This document shows, in pieces, positions 27,001-39,000 of a DNA stretch of 64,000 nt (within the stretch, counting starts at the first letter, position 1; each line of letters begins with the position of its first letter). The notes beneath the pieces are model-generated. The model worked only from the letters and a program-made list of their open reading frames with translations. It ran no database searches and was not told the DNA's origin. This stretch comes from Trogon surrucura (Eukaryota > Chordata > Aves > Trogoniformes > Trogonidae). The stretch is taken from NCBI GenBank assembly GCA_020746105.1, contig CM036621.1:49138264-49202263 (forward strand), written 5' to 3'. The position numbers were made by a program, and so were the translations under genes.

Positions 27001-30000
27001 TAAAACACTAAAGCCTCTAATTGCTCAGGGCCTCTCTGCGTTTGCGGAAATGAGAGTCGGGGACATACATCTCACCCCTCAGCGCTGGCTGCCAGCGTCA
27101 CAGGTCACCAAGCAGATGGTGTAGGAGCTGCTCTGAGATATGGCAGGAGACGTGGAGGGGTCTGTGGTGACCGATTGCTCCTCTCCCTTCCCTGGGCAGG
27201 TCTGCACAAAAAGCAAAGGAGATTGTCTGTTCCTGGACCTGTTGCCCTTCCCTATCGTGAAAGCTGAGACAGAGCCCTCTTTTAACCTTGAACCTGAAGC
27301 CTGTGGCTCTGCACAGAAGCAGACCCAACAAAGCCTTGGAGAATGTGCTCTGAGATGTTACTCTGTCCATATGCCTGCTTTTATTTTGTTCTATTTTCTT
27401 AAAGGCAAAATCAGAATATCATAAACCTAGGGTGCTTCTGTCATTTCTTGCCTGGTTCTTGCATTTTGGAGTGGAGAGGGAAAATCCACAGTTGCTCCGG
27501 GATCAACAGATACATTACAAATAAATAACTCGATTATTTTTGCTATTAAATAGCCTTTCATGGCTTTGTCAGTGTCGAGGAGGCATTTCTAGTGGGATTT
27601 GGTAGATAGTGCTGCCAAGGTGGAACAAAAGGACCTCAGTGAAAACTGGGAATCAGTCCTATGGTTTGGGAAGAGAAAATACCACATACTGATAGAAATA
27701 CATGGCAAAAAAGTGTACGTCTGCACCATCATAATGGCATTTTCTTTCTCTTCTTTCCTCTAGGTTATCTTGCACCCCGAAACCTTCCCAGTGCAGGCTT
27801 TTTCCCATTCCTGCAAACCGTGTTGTGTGATTCTGATGCCAGATGCAAAGGCACACCATACACACCAGAAGATCTACTGCCAAGACTTAATGACATCTCA
27901 CCTCTCAGACTGTAAGGGAATCTGAGTATATCTGGGTGTTACAAGCTGTAAAGCAGAGTAACCATGCATGTGTGTGTGTGTGTTCACAACAGATATGTCT
28001 CAGGTATCTGTTACAACAGATACATTCTCACATATCTGAACATTTTGAAGTGAGAATATGGGCTGCAACATGGCACACTTAAAAAATATTTATATTAGTG
28101 ACAACCATCAGTAATGTGTCAGTTGCTCCAGACTTGATAGTAGAAGAGAATTTTACTCCCTGAGAAAAATGCTTCTCCTCACTCAGATCAGAGCAAAGAA
28201 ACCTATTTTTTTTGCGTGGTTGTGGTTCAGGTCCTGCAGGCTGTCAGTGGATAAGACGTGTATGATTTTTGCCCACAAAAGCGTGGAGATTTGCAGCGTG
28301 GAGCTGTCTGGGCATGGTTTTTTTGAATGTCAGTTTGTTGAAATTGAAATGTTCAGTGGAGGTATTTCAATTTCATTGATGTTCCAGTTGGAGCCAAGTA
28401 ACATTTGTTTGAGATATGGCAGCCAGGGCTGTTTCTACATCTTGGCTGCGCAGTTCTGGCACACCCCTTAGGAATGTGCTCTTCCTGGTTAATGTAGAGC
28501 TGAAAATCCAGGCGTCTTGCATATAAGGGCCCTGGTTGCTAATCTTTTCTTTCAGGTGAGCGTCAGCCTTGAAATCCCCCTTGACCAGAGCTTGAGAATC
28601 TGAAGAGCTAAGGCAGGCCTCATGTCTTCTATCAGAGAGCCCAGCAGGCAGGATGGGGATCCTGGAGTTGGTGGCTTCTCGAGGGTCCTCCTTAGTGCAG
28701 ACAGACGGACGTTTCCCAGGCCAAGCCAATGGTCAGGAGTCTGAATGACTAAATATGTGGATGACTGAGGTTACACGAGATGAATCTTAATCAAATTCAA
28801 GGTCACAGAGCAGAAGAAGTCGGAGCCACGCAGAGACTGGATGCCTGGATTCACAGATCTTCACTTGGTTCCTAATGTCATTGTTTTTCCCTGGGCATGT
28901 TAAACAATACTTAATTTGGGGTATTGAAATAAAGAAACGGAAACTTCTAGTGCCAAAGCTGGAGGTCTTCCATGGGTTTTAATAGCTATGGATCCTCCTT
29001 GGGTTTTCACATTTTGGTACAGCTGTTTAGGAAATAACTGTTTTTTTTCTGCCAACTGAAAATCAAAGGATTTGGCCAAGCTATAGCTCAAGTCACGTGA
29101 GTCATTAATAAGCATCTTGATCGCTACTGATGCTCAAAGTTGACTGTGTGAAGTATCACACAACTCTGTGGGTATACCTACCCTGGTGTGGTCAATGTTA
29201 GCTTTAGGAATATATTGTATTCTACAAGAAAAAAGACCCAACTATTGAGTAGTCACAGCAAATCTAGCAGGATACAACAGTGTAAAAACCTCAGTAGAAG
29301 GCTGATTGGCTAAGGGAAAGTTCTAGAAGCCAACATGATGCAGCTTTGCCTCAGAAGCAGAATCACCATGGGTGAGTCTGTCACAAAGACAGAGTATTCA
29401 GGCTGTGACCCTTCACTGTCTGGCTATATTATTGTGTAATATTCTGGAGTCTGTAATATTCAGCTAATCCAGACTGGGGTTTTTCCCATCCCGTTGTGCA
29501 ACCGACTGAAGCTGTTATTAAAGTGTTTTAAAACTTGCCCTAAAACTGTGTCTTACCAGTGGAGAAAATGGGCAAGGTTTTCACCTCTGGTTCGGTTCCT
29601 GAGAAGCATTTAACAAGGTGTGCAAGACATGGTCAACTGAGATTTCCCTCAAAAAATGGGAACCAAGTACAAGAGCAGAGCTCGGCACCCAACATCTTCC
29701 ACCCTTTCTTTTGCCCTGTAGTGAAATGTTTGGAAAGGATGAAGTAAGGTCCTGATGTCTTGAAGGATTCCATGGTAGGGACATGTAACCTGCTGTTCCA
29801 ACTTATGAGCTTTTCCAGCTTACATCAAGGCCTCTGCTCAACCCGAGCGTCATTAACAGTGCCATGAAGTTCTGCACTGTTTCTTTTGCTGAGCGTATGT
29901 TGGTGGAGGACAGAATAGGACTTGATACAATCAGGCCTTCTTTCCAGAAGTGGAAATTTGTGTAAGATTAGATCAAATACATATGTCAAACCTTGCCTGT

Positions 30001-33000
30001 CATTGGTGTCCCTGCAGAGCAGACATGAACATGGTCCCCTCCATCCGTTTTGTGTCCAAAAGCACCGCAATGTGCTTCTACAAAACACTTGCCAGGCCTC
30101 TAGAAGGAACCAGAATTTTGCACAACCCAGATTTCAACACATCTGCCATGAAATCCAGCTGTAAAGCTATTCTGAGTCATGCAGTAGTTAAGTGTAAGCC
30201 TAATTGTAAGAAACTCTGTGAGTTGTTACAGGTATCTTCTTTCTAAAAAATTTTCTTTTTTATTTCTGTTTTTTTCTTCCTTCCCCCAGTAAGCGGAGGA
30301 GCTCATCCAGTGCCACGAAGGACAGCCATCCATCACCATGGGGTGCAGAGATTCCTAAAAGTAGGAGCACTTCACTGGGTAGGTTATTCACTGCTCTGCA
30401 AAGTTCTGGTCTTTCAAGGCTGATCTTTTGACGTTCTTTGGCCAGAGATGCAATTCTTAGATTTATGTGTTCTGTACAGGCATGTTACCATGGCCATGAC
30501 ATTAATGTAAATTCTTGGGAATAATTGCAAGTAACTGTCTGTAGAAAAGACTTTTGAAATTTGGCCAAGAAACCAGAATTAAATTGTTGTGCTTCACAGG
30601 AGCAATACGAGATCGCAGACTGCTTGGACATTAATTAAAGACCTGGCTATGTATGACATATTGCCCTTTTACTGGCCACAAATTGTCCATAAACAGCTTA
30701 TGATTTTTTTCAAACATTATTCACAGTTATCCAGCAAATAAGTCTTCCTCTGTGCCGCAGTGGATATTTATTGTTGGTGATGTTCTCCTCTGATGTGATT
30801 CTCTTTCCTGAAGGAACTTTCAGACTTAAATTTTCCATAAAATCATTGCAAGTATTATTTATTGATGGTAATGGCTAGTACTGTCTGCAAGCCATTATGA
30901 TGGATAGCCCTTTCTCCGGGGAGCTCACGATCAAGTGAATGATTACAGATTTGCATTCTGTGACTGTTCTGCCCCATTCACTGTTCCAATTATCATTCCT
31001 GCCAATGCACTCACTCTTTGCTGTACTGGCAGGAAAAAAAAGGCAGAATGCAAAAGGGACTGAACGCAGAGGCGTGGGGGAAAAAAATAAATCAATGAAC
31101 ACTTATGGGAACTATCAACTCATGTTGGTAGTCGTGGATGGTCAGGGAGGATCTTGGCTCTACATCTTATTTAGAAAAAATGAAATAAAAATCATAGGTC
31201 GTAACTTCTGCTGCTGTAACCTGGCACAGCTCCTTTGGTTTTAGTGATCTGCGCTGTTTTGAGAGTGCGGCTCAGTGCAAGTGTTGGCTTTGGTGTGACT
31301 CAGCTGGCGACCTGGCAGTGTGCAACCGTGTAGAGCGGGCAGTGGAGCTCCCAATCTTGTGTCAGAGCTGTTTCTGAATGGCGAGTACCACCCGCTGGTG
31401 CCAAAGACACCTGGAGAGTGCTCCCTTACAGGGCTGTCGGCTTGAGCTCATGTGGGTTTCCTTGTAGAACTACCCTTTTCTCCCCCTGCCTGGGGGAGCT
31501 GCAGGACTGGAGAAAGAAGGTGGAAATTAATGTCGAACTGCAAACAGATAAAGGCATTTAATTTAAAAAAGTTTACAGGAGGAAGTAATGTAATCCAGGA
31601 TTTAATTACATCAGAAAAAACCTTAGGTAAGTAATTACAGGATGCCATTGGCTGTACCTTTGGAAAAAGGTTAATAATGATAGCATGCCCAAAGCTCTAG
31701 TGAGTTATCCTGTTTGATATAGCAAAGAGGTTAAAAGACATTAAGTAAAATAGTGTTTCAAACTGTGTTGCAGCATTTGGGGATTTGGTATCTCATGGAG
31801 AAAAATCCCTTTGGAATATTTCATCACCATCCAACTTGACTTCCAGCATCAACATGTTCAACAAAATCCTCAATTTTGGGAAGGTAAGTCTGTATTTGCA
31901 TAATAGCAGAGTGTGAATGTTTCCGTATTGTCACATTGAAAGAGTTAGAAGCTCAAAGTACTGACGTGCAGCTTTTATTGCTTTTGGATCTCTCCTATTA
32001 TGTGAATGTGCCTTATTTTGGGAAGAGGAAGACAGTTATTGTGGGTGGATTTTTAAGCTTTGTGCTACATTTATTGTCTTCTGTGCAGAAACTAGATAAA
32101 CCAGACACAGTGAGATATAATACCATGAATTACAAAATACGGTCACACACAATATCCTGAGATATTTTGCTCAAGACTTGTGTGAGTTGAGGTGTTTAGA
32201 GTGTACTTACTTTCACGTGAAAGTAAAGATGTGATCACAGAATCACAGAATCACAGAATGTTAGAGGTTGGAAGGGACCTTAAAGATCATCTAGTCCAAC
32301 CCCCCTGATGTCACAGCCTTTGCCATTCAATGCATTATTTGCCCACAATTCTGCAGTGGTATCCGAGGCATTGACGTGTTTGTTATGTAGGTATTGGCTA
32401 CATACAGGAACCATTCCCTTGTAACATGCTTGGTACCACGTAATGGACACGTGTGCTTATGTCTTTGTATGAAGGCCTACAAACACGCACACATTTCTCT
32501 TTGTATGAGGAGTTTGGTATTTCAGTGACACTGTTCACATGTTAGTGTGTAAGTGCCTGAAATGACAACGCTTTTCAGATGTCACTACTACCCCTTAAAA
32601 GAGTCTCATCACTGTGTTTAAAACCATCCCAAAGAGAGTGTTGCTTTAAAACTACCTTCAACATTATGTTTTACTTTTAGAGCCAGACCCAATATTCAAC
32701 TGCGGCAAATCTCAAAGTACTTCTGTGTGAGATCTTGTCACGATACGTAGCACATCCCCATCTCGCTGAAGAGAAGATGGCAGCCAACATCCACCAGACA
32801 TTCTGCTTCACTGACTCATCGCTTTTGGAGTCGTTTACCCAAGAGTTCAGAAGTCAGCTCTCTCAGGTAAGTGCCTGAGACCTTTCCTACTATCTGCAGC
32901 TAGTAGCTGTGTTAGTTCAGACGTGTTTCTGCGGTGTTTGAGAGACACAATGTGACCTCACCTGACTAGGAGCTGCTTATCTCCGTACAAAAGTGCATAC

Positions 33001-36000
33001 AGTGCATGATGAGGCTGAGCTATTCCTCGTCAATGGGATTAGCTGAAGGACTTCAGACTGTTGGGTACACAGCTCCAGAAGGCAAGGACATCCAGCTGTC
33101 AACTGGTAGCCACTAAGGGTTCTCACCATGCATAGGTCTTGTTTCTCTTCTTTATTTGTCCTGCTGCAGCCACAGGTAGATATTTACAGGTGTAAATAAG
33201 AATATTTAAAGCTAGGGAGGCAATAAATTTAATTATTACCTCAGCGATACAACTTCATCCAGTAACTCCTACAACTGGTCCAGCAATTCATGACTGAAGA
33301 AGTATTTATCTTTGAGAAAGATATATAATTAAAGCAAATTAATCCTTTAAAGGTAGTACCTTCTTTTTTTTACCAGAGTGAGGATTGATATTAATTTTTC
33401 TTGTATTCCTAGTCTGTGGACTGTTTGGGACATTGAGAATTGTAGGGCTTGTCTAAACAGAGAATTCATTGTACAATCTGGAGTCTGAAGGTAAAGCACC
33501 GTCACTCTCTCAGTTATTGCCTGTCACCAGAGTCCGTTGAATGTGTTACTTGTAGAATTGTGTACATGTGCAATGCAAGCTGAAAAACATCAAAAGACCC
33601 CCTGGCAGCAAGAGTTCTTGTTCTTAAATAATTTCTTGCATTTTTATTTGTCAAGGTGCAACATGACCCACAGTACCAGGAGGCATTCGTCAATGAAATG
33701 GTCTCGTTTCTAAAGTTCATCTCCCAAGTGCAGAATGATACCTCCCTGTGGCATCTCCTTTTGCTGGCCCCCGATGTGTTTCAGGGCAGCATGCAACTGC
33801 AAGATATAATTGATTTCCTTGAGAATCCAAGCAGGTAAAAATATAGAAAATGTCAGGAGAGATGCTGAAGGTTGGTGGGTTTGTGTGTTGAACTCCAAGG
33901 ACATCACCTTTCATCTTGCACAGCAAAGGGTGTTAGTTTAAGAGCATGACTGATTTGGGAAATGACGTGGCTCCTTGCTAATACATCTCTAAAGGTTTCT
34001 ATGGACAGTGAGCAGTGTTTTGATTTTCAATATGCCGTTTTTAAATGGAAGCTTGAAATGAACTTTTAGTTCCATTCCAGCCTGCTTGGAGGCACTGTCA
34101 TGCCCATGTGCAGATAGAAGAGGTGGTGACAGCCACTGCCTTTGGTTGAAAAAAAGTCCTCCTCGCTGGCTAGTTGTTCTGCTATAAAGAAAGCAGCTGG
34201 CTGCTTCTTTCCCAAAAAGTGTAGAGCCAAATTCAAGTTGCTTTGAACATCTCAACCATTGGTCCCTCAATAGAGGACCCTTTTTTCCCCAATTGCTTAT
34301 TTACCTTGCTTTATCTGTCAAGATTGGTCACAAGAAAGCAGAGAAGAGAGGGTGTCTTGAGTTTTAGTATATAGAACTCTGAATATGTCTGAATTTCAGA
34401 AGAAAGTACCAGTTGTATTCTTGCTCAACAGTTATATGAAAAACAGGGATGACTTAACTGCATTAATTAGCTACGATGAAATATTTGATGCAAGGACAAT
34501 AAAAACTCTTCTAAAAAGGGCTTAGCCTTGAAATCCCTTTCCTGGTCCATAGGTGGGCTGAACTCTCACTGATCTCTAGCAGATTTGAGATACTTAAGAG
34601 ATTAGGGGACTCTGTTCCACATCATCTACTGGATATGTGACTGACACTGCTATAAATTATTCTGAATAGTCCACTTGTTACAGCACATGGAGAACAGAAA
34701 CTGAATGTTTTCGGAGCTTTTACTTTGCGTTTTTTTATGTTTTTCTTGGATATGTGAGCAGTTGGGTAAAGATGCCAAAAGAGGTTGTAGAAACTTTGCC
34801 ACTTTATGCCACTTTGATTATACTCAGGCTTAGAGGGACTCACTTTTCATCACTGTCATGTTGCCAAGGCACTTAAAATCCTGTACATTTAATATCTAGG
34901 TAATTTGCCATCCTGCATCGTGAGAGCTATTTGTAAGTTGTAACATCCTTATCCTTAAAGGAGTCAGTAGCAGTGTGGCAAGAATTTTAATTTTATTCAG
35001 AGATGTTTTGCCCCTGCTGCTATTTTAGCACAGGATTATTGCATTTGTTTGCATTTACTGACTTGCAGAATCAAGCCTGAGAGCCGGCACTGTCTGATGC
35101 CCAGGAAGAATTAATATTTGCTGTGCTGCTCTGCTTTGCGCTACAGCCGCAGAGCTGGGTAGAGTTATCATAGGCACAACAAAGAGGCGCGTTGAATTTC
35201 ATCACCAGACCTGTGCAGTGCTTTCATGCCTAGCATCTGGCAGTGTAAGTGTGTGAGTAAGGAGTTCTTGCAAAGAGATTGTACAAAGAGTATTTTTAGT
35301 AATGCTTACAAAAACACGTCCTAGCGAGCCTGGCCACGTCTTTTATTCAGGAAGTACTGACCTCCTCAAGAAATGCTGTACAGGGATTTTTTTTGTAGTA
35401 TAAATATGAAGATACAGAAGAAAAAGAACTTCTGTTCACTGTGTCATCTGTATTGACCACGTGATAACCACCACTGTGAAACAGTAACTTCAAAGTCGTG
35501 AATTCTGTACAAGTTTAGGAGCAAATTTTATTACCCACACAAACCTGGTTTACAAACTGAATTCACAAATGCTCCTGTTCATTGCTTTAAGACAGTTTTT
35601 CAGGTAAGTGCATAAGCCAAACTTTTTGTCTAAAGTGAATGTCACAAAAGCCTTGCAAGACTGAAACAAAAGGGTAGCAACACCAGGTGTTCCCATGCTT
35701 GCTATGCCCTGGTCTACCTGATAGGAGTCTGCTTTTGGTATGCCTGTGTCTCCCTCCTCCTTGCCATTGCTTAGCTAAATATGTCATTTATAGCTGCGCT
35801 TTCCTCTCCACTTCTTCTCCCTCTAAGACTCTTACTAACAAGCACCTCTGCAGAATGGAAATGGTGAGCACCGAGTCTACAAAACCTGCACGGAGATACT
35901 ATGTTAAATGAGGAGAGATCCCTGGTGCTCTGTTCTCACGAGCAGTCTGTTCCCACAAATCAGTATGTATTTATTCATGCTGCTGAAATCAGCTCAGCTA

Positions 36001-39000
36001 GGTTCTTTGTGTATCACCTGCAGAACTTCAGGCAGGCGAGAGATTGTGCATTTCACGGTGACCCTATGCCTGCAGTGAAGAGCTGCTTTTTATACAGGGG
36101 AAGCAAAAGGGACTAATAATCACTGTGAAGTTTTCAGTAACCTGCACACATTGAGCAGACAGCCTTTTAAATGACTTCCTCTGTGATACACTATGCCTGA
36201 TGATCAGCTTGTTCCTTCCTAAGACTGAAAAACATTCCTAGCTTCTCTGTCAGCCTGATTACTAAAGTATAAAAGAGGAAAGAAGGAGAATTGGAAATTT
36301 TAACAGTTATTTGTGACTGCTTCTTTCTTCCATGGGTGTTGTCCCCTGGGGATCCCTGCTCTCCCAGGAGCCTTCTCTGCTTCCGTCTTGGTTTCTTTTA
36401 GGAGGAGATTTACCTGCAGCAGTGAATTCCTGGGCTGTCGTGTCACCTGAGGGTTTTCTGAGCCCTATAGTGAGGATTTAAGTGGTCTCTAGATTTTGCA
36501 TAACCCTTTAAATAAGTGCACCCAATGAGTGTAACACATATGTTTGTGCTAATATACTGCCATGGCTTTCCCTTTGTATTTTTTGCATAATCAAACAAAC
36601 AACTGAAAGTAGGGGCAATGCCTGTGTCTGTCAGGCATTTTGAGAATGATAGGCTGTATTCCAGCTGTTTCCTATTTGAACATGTTGTATTTCTTCTCAC
36701 AAACCTGTAACCACAATTTATTTTCCATGTTGGTTTTTTTTTTTCCCCTCTAGTGTTGTGCTGGCAGCTCAAGATGTCTTTGCAACACGTGAGACTGATG
36801 ATAGGTTCGAAACTGGTCAGAATGGGGTTACAGATCTTCCGTATTCCCTGAATTGCTTGGAGCAAGGTAAAACTTCTCTGTATAGTCATATCTCTGCTGA
36901 AAACCTGTGGTGCTGAGGAGAAGCAAACTGCAGGCTAATAAGTAACCGTACAGATCACATACTGTTCAGGGCTCAGCATAATGAATTCTTCTTTCAACTT
37001 CTTACAAATGTGAATAAAATACCTCATTTCAAATGAAACAGTAAAAAAAGCTTGGTTTTATCGGTAGACAACTGAAGTAACATGAGTTTGCAGTCTCAGT
37101 GGAAATGGGGAGTGGTAATTTTTTTTCTTTTTTTTTAAATTTCCCGCTTTTTGGGGAGTCAAAATCTGCCTCTGGTTTTGGGTTATGTCAAACTCACCTC
37201 AGTATGTCAATGTCAGGGCTGGGCTGCACAACAAGCTGTAGATGTCAAGATTAATTGTTCCTCCAAACCCCCGTAGTGAGGAAGAGTCCTTGACATCCAC
37301 CTCTAACTGAGTTAAATACCATCCATTCTCTACATCTTGTTTGATGGAGATGGTGAAAGTTGGGGTGTATAAGAGGAAAGCAGATCAATGTGGTGCAAGT
37401 GGGGAAAACGTGGAGATGTGGCTGGTGAGAGGGCTGGACACATGGGGCTCTCGAGTGTCATTGACTATGGGAGACATGAATGATGCTGCAGTGAAAGCCT
37501 ACATGTGGGTAGTAAAAAAATTGTTCCCAAATGAAGGGAAAGAAACCATAATAAATACGATGCTAGCTTGCGCTGCATCGCAAAGTGCTTCTAAAGCAGG
37601 AAAGCTCCTGCAGCACCAGATTGCGGGGGCACCGAGCTGTTCCTGAGATGGAAAATCATTTCTACGACGACAGGTAGCACCCTGACTTCTTTCAGAAGGC
37701 CAGAAAGAGTTAGTTACACCTCGAAAAAGCAGTCAAATTTCTAACCAGGATCTTGTGTCCTCTTGTACATGCATGTTATCCTTAACAGATTTACCATAGA
37801 GCTCTTCTCAGTTTGCAAATTAATGTGATCTTCACTAATATACTCTTTACATGTTTATCGTAGATAAAGAAGAAAATGTGGTAACCAGATATATTTGTAG
37901 TCACTTTGTTAGCTGGAAAGACAATTGGACTTTAGTATCTGAATTGGAAGAAGTTCTGAGGTAAGACATTAGTTAAAGGGATATTACTAACAGTACAATT
38001 CAAATCTATGATCTTTGCTCTAAATCACTTTACATTTCCACTTGCATTGATTTCATATTCACTAAAATGCACTTTTTTTTCCCCTCCAGAAAAATAAAGT
38101 CACCAGAGATTAGTGGAAAAGACTCCAAGAGGTCTATTAATTCAGTTGATTTAGAAGCCATACAAAAGTCTCTACATCGTTTAAAAGGCTTTGAGGAAAA
38201 AATGAATAGAAGTGAATTAAAAAGCTTGAATCTATTGAGAAATTTGAAGAATGAAACATTACAGAAATTGCATGCAATTCTTGAACTGGGAATGAATCCA
38301 CATCATGATTATAAATTAAAGGAACCATATAATAAGGAAATAATTGATGAAATCTATAACTTCACATCACTGCAATTACAGAGTGACTTTAATGGGACTT
38401 CCATTTTCAATATAATGACCCAGTGGAAAGAAATTCAGAGCACTTTAAAATTAGCTACAGTGATTTGGAATCCTGTTCTGTTAAATAATTCTAATCTTAG
38501 TACAGTGCAAGCTAAAGATGCTCTCAAAATGTTGCTCTCTGCTAGCACGCCACCATTTCTGGAAGACTTCAAAGAGCGTTGGAATGGATTGCAAGAAATA
38601 ACATCTCTGTTTTCCGATTATCTCCTTAAGCCTGTGTCCTACCAAAACTTTCCAGACCAGCTTCTAGCTCTCCAGAAGATGTTTTTCATAATGACAGACA
38701 GCACCATAGGTTATCAGTACTTACTGCTGCCTGTGTTTGAACTGATGCAGAAAGTAGAAAGCTCCATGGGTGAAGCCTGGTGGGATGAGCTGAATGCCTA
38801 CTGGCGCCTTGGGGAAAAACTGAGATCCATGAAGTGGAATAACACAGGCATCATAGCCTATGGGCAGTTTTTAGAGGTCTTAAACAGCCATTTACAAAAG
38901 CTGAATAATAATTCAAGCGGTGTCTTCAATGAACAATTGAATCAGCTGACAGAATTTATAACAGCCGTGTTTAGAGAGTTTGGGGAAAACTCTGAGGTAC

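Larger units (their letters stand above)
13164..27763 (+). other. Intron 2 (14.6 kb)
   Basis: This is the largest intron in the window. It holds one recognisable CR1 fragment (23985-24222), an AT-rich patch near 13441-13480, a CATCAC hexanucleotide run (17158-17187) and A-rich sequence at about 19159-19190. Many short open frames occur, the longest plus-strand ones 135 codons (13486-13893 and 25339-25746) and a minus-strand one of 170 codons (22456-22968). None matches a family I know or has convincing splice sites. No RNA gene was recognised. Confidence 0.75.
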
